Source: an uncultured Collinsella sp. (GTDB taxonomy: Bacteria > Actinomycetota > Coriobacteriia > Coriobacteriales > Coriobacteriaceae). From it: DNA of 22,171 nt. The notes under the pieces are model-generated. The model had not been told where the DNA came from and did no database searches. It saw only the letters and a list, made by a program, of their open reading frames with translations. The DNA lies in NCBI GenBank assembly GCA_900752015.1, contig CAADTZ010000075.1:1-22171 (forward strand), given 5' to 3'. The position numbers were made by a program, and so were the translations under genes. Shown one piece after another: positions 1-8,315 of the stretch; the first letter of the stretch is position 1; each line of letters starts with the position of its first letter.

Positions 1-3000
1 AACCCTGGGAATGTCGGTGGAGCATATCGGGACCGGGGTATTTTCGCCCAAAGCCCCCGCCGTTCTCGGCAGCCGCTGCACGGTGTTCATGAACAGCAGC
101 GTCGTTTCCGAGCAGCGGCGCGGTAAGGGTCCGGGCGACATCATGGCCGGTCTCTGCCGTTCGATTATCGAGAACGTGTTCACCAAGGTCATTCGCGTTT
201 CAAATCTCAACCGTCTGGGCGACAAAGTCGTCGTCCAGGGCGGCACGTTCCGAAACGACGCGGTGCTGCGCGCATTCGAGCAGTATCTGGGCAAACCCGT
301 CACGCGTGCGCCCCACCCGGGGCTGATGGGCGCTATCGGTATCGCCCTGCTCGCGCGCGAGGAATGCCGCAAGGGCGACGCCGGCACGTCGTTTATCGGG
401 CTCGATGCCGTGGAGCGCTTCGAGCATCGCGAGTTCGGCGGCGTTACCTGCCGTCGGTGCAACAACCGCTGCCAGCGCGCGGTCGTGGCATTTGGCGACG
501 GCTCGCTTTACGTCACGGGCAATCGCTGCCCGCGCGGCGGCGCCATCTCATGGGATGAGCTCGTGCGCGAGGTTCCCGCGGCGGAGGAGCTGCGTCCGCA
601 GGGTACTTGCGAGGCACAGGCACCCGGCACGGGGCGCGACCGGACCGCGGCTGCCCCCAATCTCTTTGTCGACCGCGAGAAGCTGCTGTTCGAGTCGTAC
701 CCCACGGTTCCCGTCTGCGGGGGGCGCGATGTCACGATCGGCATTCCCCGTGTGCTCGAGTTCTGGGACACCATGCCGTTCTGGTCGACGTTCTTCAGCA
801 CGCTCGGCTTTAAGGTGCGCGTCTCGGGACGCAGCACCAAGGCGATGTACGAGCGCGGTCTGGCGCACGTCACATCCGACACCGTGTGCTTCCCGGCCAA
901 GCTCGTCCACGGGCACATCCGCAATCTCGTCGACGCCGGCGTCGACCGCATCTTCATGCCCATCATCACGACGGTGCCCACCGAAAACACCGCCTCTACC
1001 AGCGAGTGGATGTGCGCCGTCGTAAAGGGATACCCCTACGTGATGCGCAATTCCGATAACCCGGAGGAGCGTTTCGGCGTTCCGTTCGATACGCCGCTGT
1101 TCCACTGGTACGACGAGGGCGACCGAAACCGCCAGCTCAAGGCGTGGTGCAAGGAGACCTTCGATATCGATGCCGACCTGGTTGCCAAGGCGACCGAGCA
1201 GGCGGACCGCGCGCAGCAGACGTTTGAGAACCAGCTGCAGCTGCGCGGCAGGCAGGTGCTCGAGAACGTGCGCGAGGACGGCGGCTACGCGGTGGTGATC
1301 GCTTCGCGCCCGTACCACAACGACCCGCTGGTCAACCACGGGCTGCCCAAGCTCTTCTCTGAGCGCGGCATCCCCGTGCTGACGCCCGATGCGGTGCCGG
1401 GGGTCTACAACGTCGATCTTTCCAACAGCCGCATCGACATCGTGAACAACTACCATGCGCGCATGCTGTCGTGCGCGGTCATCGTCGCATCGACGCCCGA
1501 GCTCGAGCTCGTGCAGATGGGCAGCTTCGGCTGCGGCCACGATGCGTATCTCACCGACGAGATCGCGCGCATGATGGGCGAGATGGGCTCCAAGGTTCCG
1601 ATGATGATCAAGCTCGATGAGAGCGACGTCGCCGGTCCCATGGGCATTCGCGTGCGTTCGTTTATCGAGTCGGTCAACCGTCGTCGCGCGGAGGAGCGTG
1701 CCGAGGGCGCCCGGGTGCACGCGGTCCATCCGCTCGACGACCCGTATAAGGTCAAGTACACCAAGCGCGACCGGCACGACAAGATCGCGCTGGTCCCCAA
1801 CACCTCCCATGCGTTCTGCAGGCTCATGACCGCGGCGATGCGCAATCAGGGCGTGCGCGCCGAGGCCCTTGATATCGGGCGCGAGGATGCCATCCGCCTG
1901 GGCAAACGCTATGTGCACAACGACATCTGCTTCCCCGCGCAAATCGTGATCGGCGAGGCGCTCGCGGCACTCGAGAGCGGTAAGTACGACCCGCACGACG
2001 TCGCCGTGGTGACTGGCAAGTATATCGGCGACTGCCGCCTGACGCACTACATGCCCCTGCTGCGCCGCGCGCTCGACGACGCGGGATACGACTATGTCCC
2101 GGTGCTCACCAACGACGACGTCGATGCCCACAATGCGCATCCGGGCTTCAAGCTCGGCCTTGGCCCGAGCATCCAGATCGCCTACGGTCTTCCCATGATC
2201 GATACCCTCGAGGCCATGCTTAGGCGCATCCGTCCCTACGAGCTCGAGAAGGGCGCGGCGGACGCTGCGTTCGACCGCGCGCTCGATGAGGTTATCGAGG
2301 GCATGGAGCGCTCCGGGCTGAGAGGCCAGGCGACGGGCTTCAAACGCGCGCTTGCGATCATGGACGCCGTTCCGTACGACCGCTCGAACCCGCATCCGAC
2401 CGTTCTCATCGTGGGCGAGTACCTGCTCAATTTCCATCTCGGCGCCAACCACGAGATCGAGCGCTACCTCGAGGACAACGGGCTCGAGGTCATCGAGGCG
2501 CGCATGACCGACGTGATCCGCAAGACCTATTTCTACAAGCATGCGCAGTCGCGCGAGTTCCACGTCGACCTGTCGCTGCCCGAAAAGGCCTGGTACGCCA
2601 CGGCGGACAACCTGTTCGAGCTCGCGCACGACCGTTGCGACCGCCTGGGCGCGGCGAGCCCGCTCTACGAGCCGCCGACGCGCATGCCCGAGCTCGTGCG
2701 CGCGAGCGATAAGATCCTGCACCATACGTTCGATGCGGGCGAGGGCGTGCTGATTCCGGCGGAGATCCTCGAGCACGCCAAGCGCGGCTGCCGCAACTTC
2801 GTGATCCTGCAGCCGTTCGGGTGTCTGCCCAACCATGTCGTGGGGCGCGGGCTCATCCATGCGCTCAAGGAGCAGTATCCCACGGCGCAGTTCCTGCCGC
2901 TCGACTACGATCCCGACGTGAGCTTCGCCAACGTGGAGAACCGTCTTCAGATGCTCATCATGAACGCCAAGGCGCAGGGGTGCGGTGAGGCGCATGGCGA

Positions 3001-3010
3001 GACCGCGTAA
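1..3010 (+). CDS. 2-hydroxyacyl-CoA dehydratase activase-related giant protein (3' part)
   Basis: The reading frame is open from the first bases, so the gene starts before the window; the Met codon at 11 is internal. Numbering from that Met, residues 1-115 look like the C-terminal part of a BadF/BadG/BcrA/BcrD-type ATPase (VVQGGTFRNDAVLRAFE at about 74-90, then PHPGLMGAIG). Next come four cysteines (C147, C150, C154, C173) that could hold an Fe-S cluster. A DUF2229-like region follows (about 240-460), and then HgdB-like sequence to the end, including GCLPNHVVGRG near 940. The family comprises proteins of roughly 1400 residues related to the activator of 2-hydroxyglutaryl-CoA dehydratase, an ATP-driven one-electron donor in anaerobic amino-acid fermentation. 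The actual substrate of this fused form is unknown. The stop lies inside the following TetR gene, which suggests co-transcription. Confidence 0.85.
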   Translation, partial: TLGMSVEHIGTGVFSPKAPAVLGSRCTVFMNSSVVSEQRRGKGPGDIMAGLCRSIIENVFTKVIRVSNLNRLGDKVVVQGGTFRNDAVLRAFEQYLGKPVTRAPHPGLMGAIGIALLAREECRKGDAGTSFIGLDAVERFEHREFGGVTCRRCNNRCQRAVVAFGDGSLYVTGNRCPRGGAISWDELVREVPAAEELRPQGTCEAQAPGTGRDRTAAAPNLFVDREKLLFESYPTVPVCGGRDVTIGIPRVLEFWDTMPFWSTFFSTLGFKVRVSGRSTKAMYERGLAHVTSDTVCFPAKLVHGHIRNLVDAGVDRIFMPIITTVPTENTASTSEWMCAVVKGYPYVMRNSDNPEERFGVPFDTPLFHWYDEGDRNRQLKAWCKETFDIDADLVAKATEQADRAQQTFENQLQLRGRQVLENVREDGGYAVVIASRPYHNDPLVNHGLPKLFSERGIPVLTPDAVPGVYNVDLSNSRIDIVNNYHARMLSCAVIVASTPELELVQMGSFGCGHDAYLTDEIARMMGEMGSKVPMMIKLDESDVAGPMGIRVRSFIESVNRRRAEERAEGARVHAVHPLDDPYKVKYTKRDRHDKIALVPNTSHAFCRLMTAAMRNQGVRAEALDIGREDAIRLGKRYVHNDICFPAQIVIGEALAALESGKYDPHDVAVVTGKYIGDCRLTHYMPLLRRALDDAGYDYVPVLTNDDVDAHNAHPGFKLGLGPSIQIAYGLPMIDTLEAMLRRIRPYELEKGAADAAFDRALDEVIEGMERSGLRGQATGFKRALAIMDAVPYDRSNPHPTVLIVGEYLLNFHLGANHEIERYLEDNGLEVIEARMTDVIRKTYFYKHAQSREFHVDLSLPEKAWYATADNLFELAHDRCDRLGAASPLYEPPTRMPELVRASDKILHHTFDAGEGVLIPAEILEHAKRGCRNFVILQPFGCLPNHVVGRGLIHALKEQYPTAQFLPLDYDPDVSFANVENRLQMLIMNAKAQGCGEAHGETA

Positions 3011-3683
3011 GGACGCCGATGCGCCCGATGCACGCACCCGTATCATCGAGGCGTTTTGGGAGCTCATCGAGAACAACAGCATCTTCGAGCTGTCGGTTGG
3101 CGAGGTGACCCGCGCCGCCCGGTGCAATCGCGGAACGTTTTACTACTATTTTCACGATTTCGATGAACTCGTCGCCATCGCCATAGCCCAGCTGCTGCAG
3201 GATAACGAGCTCATCACCGATGCCCTCTGGCATTTTTCGAGCGAGGGCGACCTTTCGGCGTTCGACCGGCGCGACGTCCGCTGCCTGCTGCGGCGCATCG
3301 TCATCACCATGAGGGCGGGTGCCGCCGAGCAGGTCGTGCAGGGCATCCATACGATCATCATCGACCGCGTGAGAGAGATCGTCCACCCCGACGGAGAAGA
3401 GCTCAAGGCGGATTCGAGCTTTGCGGTGGGCTTTCTGGTCTCGGGCATCATGGACTTTGTGATGGCGGTCGGCTTTGCCCGGGAGGGCGGCGAGGAGATA
3501 GACCTCGAGCAGCTGGGGGACAGCGCGTGCGCGTACCTGAGGGCGGTCGCCATGCAGACGGTGGAAACGGTCGCGCAAGTCGAGGGCGTCGATACATCCG
3601 AGCTGCTCGAACGCGTCTCCAAGGAGGCCGATGCCTATCGCGCATCGCGTGCGACGAGTCCCGACGTGGTGAAAGACGCCTAG
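2994..3683 (+). CDS. TetR/AcrR-family transcriptional regulator
   Basis: The protein has about 229 residues. Its N-terminus is a TetR helix-turn-helix (roughly residues 12-60) with the signature VTRAARCNRGTFYYYFHDFDEL: the recognition helix is followed by the YYYF-HDFDEL segment typical of the family. The remainder is helical and variable, as expected for a ligand-binding and dimerisation domain; the ligand cannot be read from sequence. I chose ATG 2994, preceded by GGTGAGG. A GTG at 2985 would add three residues. The gene overlaps the 3' end of the dehydratase activase-like gene by 17 nt, so it is probably translated from the same mRNA and may regulate that operon. A 9-bp inverted repeat lies just beyond the stop. 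Confidence 0.88.
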   Translation: MARPRKDADAPDARTRIIEAFWELIENNSIFELSVGEVTRAARCNRGTFYYYFHDFDELVAIAIAQLLQDNELITDALWHFSSEGDLSAFDRRDVRCLLRRIVITMRAGAAEQVVQGIHTIIIDRVREIVHPDGEELKADSSFAVGFLVSGIMDFVMAVGFAREGGEEIDLEQLGDSACAYLRAVAMQTVETVAQVEGVDTSELLERVSKEADAYRASRATSPDVVKDA

Positions 3684-3708
3684 GGTTTCTCTTGCGGGGC
3701 GCCTGTCG

Positions 3709-3736
3709 CGCATCGCGCGGTGAGTCCCGCGATGCG
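3709..3736 (+). repeat. 9-bp perfect inverted repeat after the TetR gene
   Basis: CGCATCGCG (3709-3717) and CGCGATGCG (3728-3736) form a perfect stem with a 10-nt loop, 25 nt after the TetR stop. There is no T tract, so it is a weak terminator candidate. It could equally be a symmetric protein-binding site. Confidence 0.4.
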
Positions 3737-3764
3737 GTCATAACCTGCATTCATGTGAGCCGGG

Positions 3765-3793
3765 TTTATAGATATTCCTCCAGCTGTTAACAT
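3765..3793 (+). promoter_or_regulatory. Candidate clpC promoter
   Basis: TTTATA (3765-3770) and TAACAT (3788-3793) are separated by 17 nt; each matches the sigma-A consensus at four of six positions. A start near 3800 would place the hairpin at 3817-3844 inside the clpC leader. No CtsR direct repeat and no HspR (HAIR-type) site was seen. This is a weak prediction by eye. Confidence 0.3.
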
Positions 3794-3816
3794 AGACAAC
3801 CTGTGGGTAAAGAGAC

Positions 3817-3846
3817 AAAAGCGCCGCCGACGGGCGGGCGTTTTGA
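3817..3846 (+). terminator. Terminator-like hairpin or attenuator just upstream of clpC
   Basis: CGCC-GCC (3822-3828) pairs with GGC-GGGCG (3833-3840) around a GACG loop with one bulged G. The stem is extended by AAAA (3817-3820) against TTTT (3841-3844). The T run ends only about 30 nt before the clpC start codon. It either ends the upstream TetR transcript or acts as an attenuator in the clpC leader. Confidence 0.55.
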
Positions 3847-3875
3847 TTTCGATGAACTCATGTAAGGAAACGAGC

Positions 3876-6518
3876 ATGTTAGATAGATTTACCGATCGAG
3901 CGCGCAAGGTCATGTCGATGGCCAAACAGGAGGCGCTCGACCTGCATACCAACAAGGTGGGTACCGAGCATCTGCTTCTGGCGCTTGCCAAGGAGGACGA
4001 GGGCATTGCCGCCGAGGCGCTGCGCTCGCTCGATATCGCCTACGACGACATCATGGACACACTCAAAGAGGTCCAGACTACCGTTCCCGAGTCCAGCGAG
4101 GAGACCGAGGCCGCTAAGCTCGCCTTTACGCCGCTCGTCATCAGCGTGATGGAGCGCTCTTTCCGCGTGGCACGCGAGAACAACCAGACCTATGTGTCGA
4201 CCGAGCACCTGCTCATCGGTATCGTCGAAGAGGGCAACGGCATGGCCATGGACATCCTCATGCGCCTGGGTGTGTCGTCCGCTTCCATTAAAAAAGCCAT
4301 CGAGAAGCTTACCGCCAAGGATCAGGATAAGAAGCGTCCGCTCGCCGGCGCCGGTGCCGGGCGTCCCGGTGCGGGCCTGCCGTTCTTTAGCGGTTCGGAC
4401 GCCTCGCAGCAAAAGGGGGGCGGCACCGATACACTCAAGCAGTTCGCCACCAACCTTACGCAGAAAGCACGCGACGGCGAGCTCGACCCCGTGATCGGCC
4501 GCGAAAAGGAAGTCCAGCGCATGATGGAGATCCTTTCGCGCCGCACCAAGAACAACCCGCTTATCTTGGGTGACCCCGGTGTGGGCAAGACGGCCATCGT
4601 CGAGGGCCTGGCGCAGCAGATCGCTGCCGGCAACGTGCCCGAGAACCTTATGAACCAGAACATCTGGACGCTCGACCTGCCGGGTCTTGTCGCGGGCGCC
4701 AAGTATCGCGGCGAGTTTGAGGAGCGCCTCAAGAACGTGATACAGGAGGCAACCGAGGCCGACGACGTCATCCTGTTTATCGACGAGATGCACACCATCA
4801 TCGGTGCCGGTTCTGCCGAGGGTTCCATCGATGCAAGCTCCATGCTCAAGCCCGTGCTCGCGCGCGGCGCCTTCCAGATCATCGGTGCCACGACGGCAGA
4901 GGAGTTCCGCAAGTACCTCACCAAGGATCCGGCCTTTGAGCGTCGCTTCCAGACCATCGATGTCGAGGAGCCGAGCGTCGAGGACACGGTCAAGATCCTG
5001 ACCGCGCTCAAGCCGCGCTACGAGGAGCACCACCATGTGCGCTATACGCAGGGTGCTATCGAGGCCGCCGCGAACCTTTCCAACCGCTACATCCAGGATC
5101 GCTTCCTGCCCGATAAGGCCATCGACCTCATTGACGAGGCCGGTGCCCGCGCCCGCATTGCCGCCAATCGTGCGCCCGAGCCGGTGCGCGAGGCCGAACA
5201 TCGCGTCGAGGAGCTCAAGGCTGCCGCACAGGAGGCCACCGAGAGCGACGACATGAACAAGGCCGCCGAGATCACTGAGCAGCAAAAGGCTGCCGAGATT
5301 GAGCTTGCCGAGGCAAAGGCTGCCTGGACGGCCGAGCTCGACGCGAGCCCGCTCACTATTGACGTGAGCCAGATCGCCGATATCGTGTCTGTGACCTCGG
5401 GCGTGCCGGTGTCCTCGCTTACCGAGAGCGAGAGCCGTCGCCTGCTACAGGCCGAAAGCGTGCTCAAGACCCGCATTATCGGCCAGGACGAGGCCGTCGA
5501 GGCCGTTGCCAAGGCCGTGCGCCGCAGTCGCTCGCCGCTCAAGGATCCGCGTCGCCCCGGCGGCAGCTTTATCTTCCTGGGCCCCACCGGCACGGGCAAG
5601 ACCGAGCTCGCCAAGACGCTCGCCGAGTATCTCTTTGGCAGCAAGGACGCGCTCATCAGCTTCGACATGTCGGAGTTCGGCAGCGAGTTCGAGGTCTCCA
5701 AGCTTATCGGTAGCCCCCCGGGCTACGTTGGCCATGACGAGGGCGGTCAGCTCACCAAGGCCGTTCGTCGTCACCCGTACTCGGTCGTGCTGTTCGACGA
5801 GATCGAGAAGGCGCACCCCGATATCTTCAACATCTTGCTGCAGGTGCTGGAGGAGGGCCGCCTGACCGATAGCCAGGGCAAGACGGTAGACTTCCGCAAC
5901 ACCGTGATCATCATGACGTCCAACGTGGGCGCCCGCGAGATTGCGCAGGATGCGAGCGTGGGCTTTGGCACCACCGGCGAGCAGGGTCTCACGTCGAGTG
6001 AGATCCGTGGTCGCGCGATGGGCGAGCTCAAGCGCCTGTTCCGCCCCGAGCTGCTCAACCGTATCGATGACATCGTGGTGTTCCAGAAGCTCTCGGGCGA
6101 GAATCTCACCAAGATCGCGCACCTGCTGGTGGACGACCTGCGTCAGCGTTTGATTGCCAACGGCATGAACATCAAGCTCACCGATGCGGCCTATGACAAG
6201 ATCGTGGCCGAGGGCACCGACCTCACCAACGGTGCGCGTCCGCTGCGCCGTGCCATCCAAAAGCTCATCGAGGACCCGCTGTCCGAGGAGCTTCTGGCCG
6301 GCGAGTGGGGCGAGGGCGATACCGTCCTGTGCGACGTGGCCGATGGCAAGTTTGTCTTTAGCCACGGCACGGGTGAGATCCCGGCACCGCGTCCGGCGGG
6401 CACGCTCGGTGGCGATACCGCTCCGGCGGCACCGCACACCGGCAACGCCGCGCCCGTGAGCGGCGGCGTGACCTCGGGCCCCGGCGGCATGATGCAAGCC
6501 GGTTCCGGCGCGCTGTAG
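3876..6518 (+). CDS. clpC: ATP-dependent Clp protease ATP-binding subunit ClpC
   Basis: This is an 880-residue AAA+ unfoldase of the ClpC type that feeds substrates to ClpP in the cytoplasm. Two Clp N-terminal repeats cover residues 1-145 (both with TEHLL). NBD1 has Walker A GDPGVGKTA at 232-240 and Walker B LFIDEMHT near 300. A short UVR-like middle region lies around 430-480, much shorter than the ClpB coiled coil. NBD2 has GPTGTGKTE at 569-577 and Walker B VVLFDEIEKAHPD near 640. V695-G696-F697 is the ClpP-docking tripeptide typical of ClpC and absent from ClpB. The last 40 residues are a Gly/Ala/Pro-rich tail. ATG 3876 is chosen because AAGGA (3864-3868) is well spaced and MLDRFTDRARKV is the usual family N-terminus; upstream in-frame starts are poorer. 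The ctsR-mcsA-mcsB genes that precede clpC in Firmicutes are absent. Confidence 0.96.
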   Translation: MLDRFTDRARKVMSMAKQEALDLHTNKVGTEHLLLALAKEDEGIAAEALRSLDIAYDDIMDTLKEVQTTVPESSEETEAAKLAFTPLVISVMERSFRVARENNQTYVSTEHLLIGIVEEGNGMAMDILMRLGVSSASIKKAIEKLTAKDQDKKRPLAGAGAGRPGAGLPFFSGSDASQQKGGGTDTLKQFATNLTQKARDGELDPVIGREKEVQRMMEILSRRTKNNPLILGDPGVGKTAIVEGLAQQIAAGNVPENLMNQNIWTLDLPGLVAGAKYRGEFEERLKNVIQEATEADDVILFIDEMHTIIGAGSAEGSIDASSMLKPVLARGAFQIIGATTAEEFRKYLTKDPAFERRFQTIDVEEPSVEDTVKILTALKPRYEEHHHVRYTQGAIEAAANLSNRYIQDRFLPDKAIDLIDEAGARARIAANRAPEPVREAEHRVEELKAAAQEATESDDMNKAAEITEQQKAAEIELAEAKAAWTAELDASPLTIDVSQIADIVSVTSGVPVSSLTESESRRLLQAESVLKTRIIGQDEAVEAVAKAVRRSRSPLKDPRRPGGSFIFLGPTGTGKTELAKTLAEYLFGSKDALISFDMSEFGSEFEVSKLIGSPPGYVGHDEGGQLTKAVRRHPYSVVLFDEIEKAHPDIFNILLQVLEEGRLTDSQGKTVDFRNTVIIMTSNVGAREIAQDASVGFGTTGEQGLTSSEIRGRAMGELKRLFRPELLNRIDDIVVFQKLSGENLTKIAHLLVDDLRQRLIANGMNIKLTDAAYDKIVAEGTDLTNGARPLRRAIQKLIEDPLSEELLAGEWGEGDTVLCDVADGKFVFSHGTGEIPAPRPAGTLGGDTAPAAPHTGNAAPVSGGVTSGPGGMMQAGSGAL

Positions 6519-6543
6519 GGTGTGGCGACAATTTGATCTGTGC

Positions 6544-6578
6544 AATCGAGGCGTTCCGGCAAGGGCGCCTCGATTTGT
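6544..6578 (+). terminator. Rho-independent terminator of clpC
   Basis: AATCGAGGCG (6544-6553) and CGCCTCGATT (6566-6575) form a perfect 10-bp stem with a 12-nt loop, 25 nt after the clpC stop. The following T run is short. Confidence 0.75.
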
Positions 6579-6658
6579 AGAGCTGTGAAGTTGTGACCGT
6601 TACGCTATGCGGTCCACCGTTAGCCGATGATGCGGGGGCGCTCGGCGTTTTCGACTGG

Positions 6659-6687
6659 TTTATGCACGCAAAGTCTGGGAATATACA
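6659..6687 (+). promoter_or_regulatory. Candidate pepD promoter
   Basis: TATACA (6682-6687) is a good -10 match, with TTTATG (6659-6664) 17 nt upstream as a weak -35. It lies between the clpC terminator and the pepD ribosome binding site, where a promoter is expected. Confidence 0.35.
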
Positions 6688-6731
6688 AGGCGCATGTCTT
6701 ACTGTCTAACCAGTTGCGCCAAGGAGGCACC

Positions 6732-8189
6732 ATGGACTACAAGATTACCGGCTACGAGCCCGCCCAGCTGTTCCATTTCTTTGAGGAGGTCAGCGCGATC
6801 CCCCGTGGTTCTGGCAACGAGAAGGGCATCAGCGATTTCCTGGTCGCGTTTGCCAAGGAGCGCGGTCTCGATGTGTATCAGGACGAGGTCTACAACGTCA
6901 TCATTCGCAAGCCCGCATCTGCCGGCGCCGAGAATGCCCCGACCGTGATGCTGCAGGGTCACATCGACATGGTGTGCGACAAGCTGGGTTCCGTCGAGCA
7001 CGACTTTACGACCGACGGTATCGACCTGGTCGTCAAGGACGGCGTCCTCACCGCTAACGGCACCACTCTGGGCGCCGACAACGGTATCGCCGTCGCGCTT
7101 ATGCTTACCGTGCTCAACGACGATTCGATTGCCCATCCGGCCCTCGAGTGCGTATTCACCACCGACGAGGAGACTGGCCTGGTCGGTGCCGAGACGCTCG
7201 ACAAGTCCCAGATTAGCGCCCGTACTATGATCAACCTTGACTCCGAGGAAGAGGGCGTTGCCACCGTCAGCTGCGCCGGCGGCGTCGTCGTTACCTACAC
7301 CTGCCCCATCGTGCGCGAGCACAAGACCGGTAGCACCCTCACACTCGACATCTCCGGCCTGCTGGGCGGTCACTCCGGCAGCGATATCCACTTGGAGCGC
7401 GGCAATGGCAACCTCATCATGGCCCGCATCATCGACCGCCTGATGGTTGCCGGCGAGCCCGCCATCGTCAGCTTCAACGGCGGCACCAAGGACAACGCCA
7501 TCAACCGTGAGTGCAAGGCTGTTCTGGTCTATGCCGATCACGCTGCGGCCGAAGCCGCGGCGCAGGTCGCCCGTGGCATCATCGCCGACGTCACCGCCGA
7601 GCTCGAGGTCTTCGACCCCGGCTTTACCTGCACCGTCGAGATTGCCGACGACGCCGAGGTCGAGGCCATGGACGAAAAGTCCGCACTTGCTCTCATCCGC
7701 GCTCTGCGTCTTGCCCCTAACGGCGTGATTCGCCGCAACGTCGCCACCGACGGCTCCGTCGAGGTTTCCTCCAACATCGGCGTGGTTGCCACCTCTGACG
7801 ACCAGGTCAAGATCATGCTGTCCCCGCGCTCCTCGATCACCTCGCTGCAGAACGAGTTCAAGGACCGCCTGCAGATGCTGGCCGATGTCCTGGGCTTCGA
7901 TGCCAAGTTTGAGTTCGAGTATCCCGGTTGGAGCTATGCCGAGCATTCGCCGATCCGCGACGTCTTTGTCGAGAGCTATCGCGAGCTCTTTGGCTCCGAG
8001 CTGCGTATCGAGTCCATCCACGCCGGCCTTGAGTGCGGCCTGTTTGTCGAGGCCCTGCACGGTCTGGACGCCATCGCCGTGGGCCCGACGCTCTCCGATG
8101 TCCACACCCCGGACGAGAGCATGGAGCTCGCTTCTGCCGAGCGCTTCTACGAGCTGCTCATCGACGTCCTCAAGCGCCTCGCTGCGTAA
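6732..8189 (+). CDS. pepD: Aminoacyl-histidine dipeptidase (M20 family)
   Basis: The 485-residue protein matches the usual PepD length. PepD is a cytosolic two-zinc dipeptidase that cleaves Xaa-His and many other dipeptides. Visible metal and catalytic residues are H77 and D79 in HIDMVCD, D116 in LGADNGIAVAL, E146 and E147 in TDEETGL, and H458 in DVHTPDESM near the C-terminus. These follow the M20 order His-x-Asp, bridging Asp, Glu-Glu, C-terminal His. The middle (about 210-390) is the lid/dimerisation insert. ATG 6732 is fixed by a strong AAGGAGG at 6721-6727; longer in-frame starts would read through the promoter region. The gene is monocistronic, with a clpC terminator before it and a very strong terminator after it. 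Confidence 0.95.
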   Translation: MDYKITGYEPAQLFHFFEEVSAIPRGSGNEKGISDFLVAFAKERGLDVYQDEVYNVIIRKPASAGAENAPTVMLQGHIDMVCDKLGSVEHDFTTDGIDLVVKDGVLTANGTTLGADNGIAVALMLTVLNDDSIAHPALECVFTTDEETGLVGAETLDKSQISARTMINLDSEEEGVATVSCAGGVVVTYTCPIVREHKTGSTLTLDISGLLGGHSGSDIHLERGNGNLIMARIIDRLMVAGEPAIVSFNGGTKDNAINRECKAVLVYADHAAAEAAAQVARGIIADVTAELEVFDPGFTCTVEIADDAEVEAMDEKSALALIRALRLAPNGVIRRNVATDGSVEVSSNIGVVATSDDQVKIMLSPRSSITSLQNEFKDRLQMLADVLGFDAKFEFEYPGWSYAEHSPIRDVFVESYRELFGSELRIESIHAGLECGLFVEALHGLDAIAVGPTLSDVHTPDESMELASAERFYELLIDVLKRLAA

Positions 8190-8244
8190 AGGTTGCGCTA
8201 GCAGCAGTCCGAGCCACGTGCTAGCGGATTGCAAATGACATTAT

Positions 8245-8292
8245 GAGAGGGGGCACCCGAGCTTTTGCGATGGGTGCCCCCTCTCTTCTTTT
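8245..8292 (+). terminator. Strong rho-independent terminator of pepD
   Basis: A perfect 14-bp stem (8245-8258 with 8272-8285; GAGAGGGGGCACCC) has a 13-nt loop and is followed by TTCTTTT. It sits between the convergent pepD and hipA genes. On the minus strand there is no comparable T run, so its effect on hipA transcripts is uncertain. Confidence 0.93.
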
Positions 8293-8315
8293 GGGAAATG
8301 GGAAATTGCGGCCAC

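Noticed and set aside
548..3127. Long minus-strand open frame of 859 codons opposite the first gene
   Set aside because: It is a GC-rich mirror frame of the dehydratase activase gene; its composition is biased and no family is recognisable.
5445..6545. Minus-strand open frame opposite clpC
   Set aside because: It is a shadow of a clearly identified ClpC coding region and has no start signals or domain.
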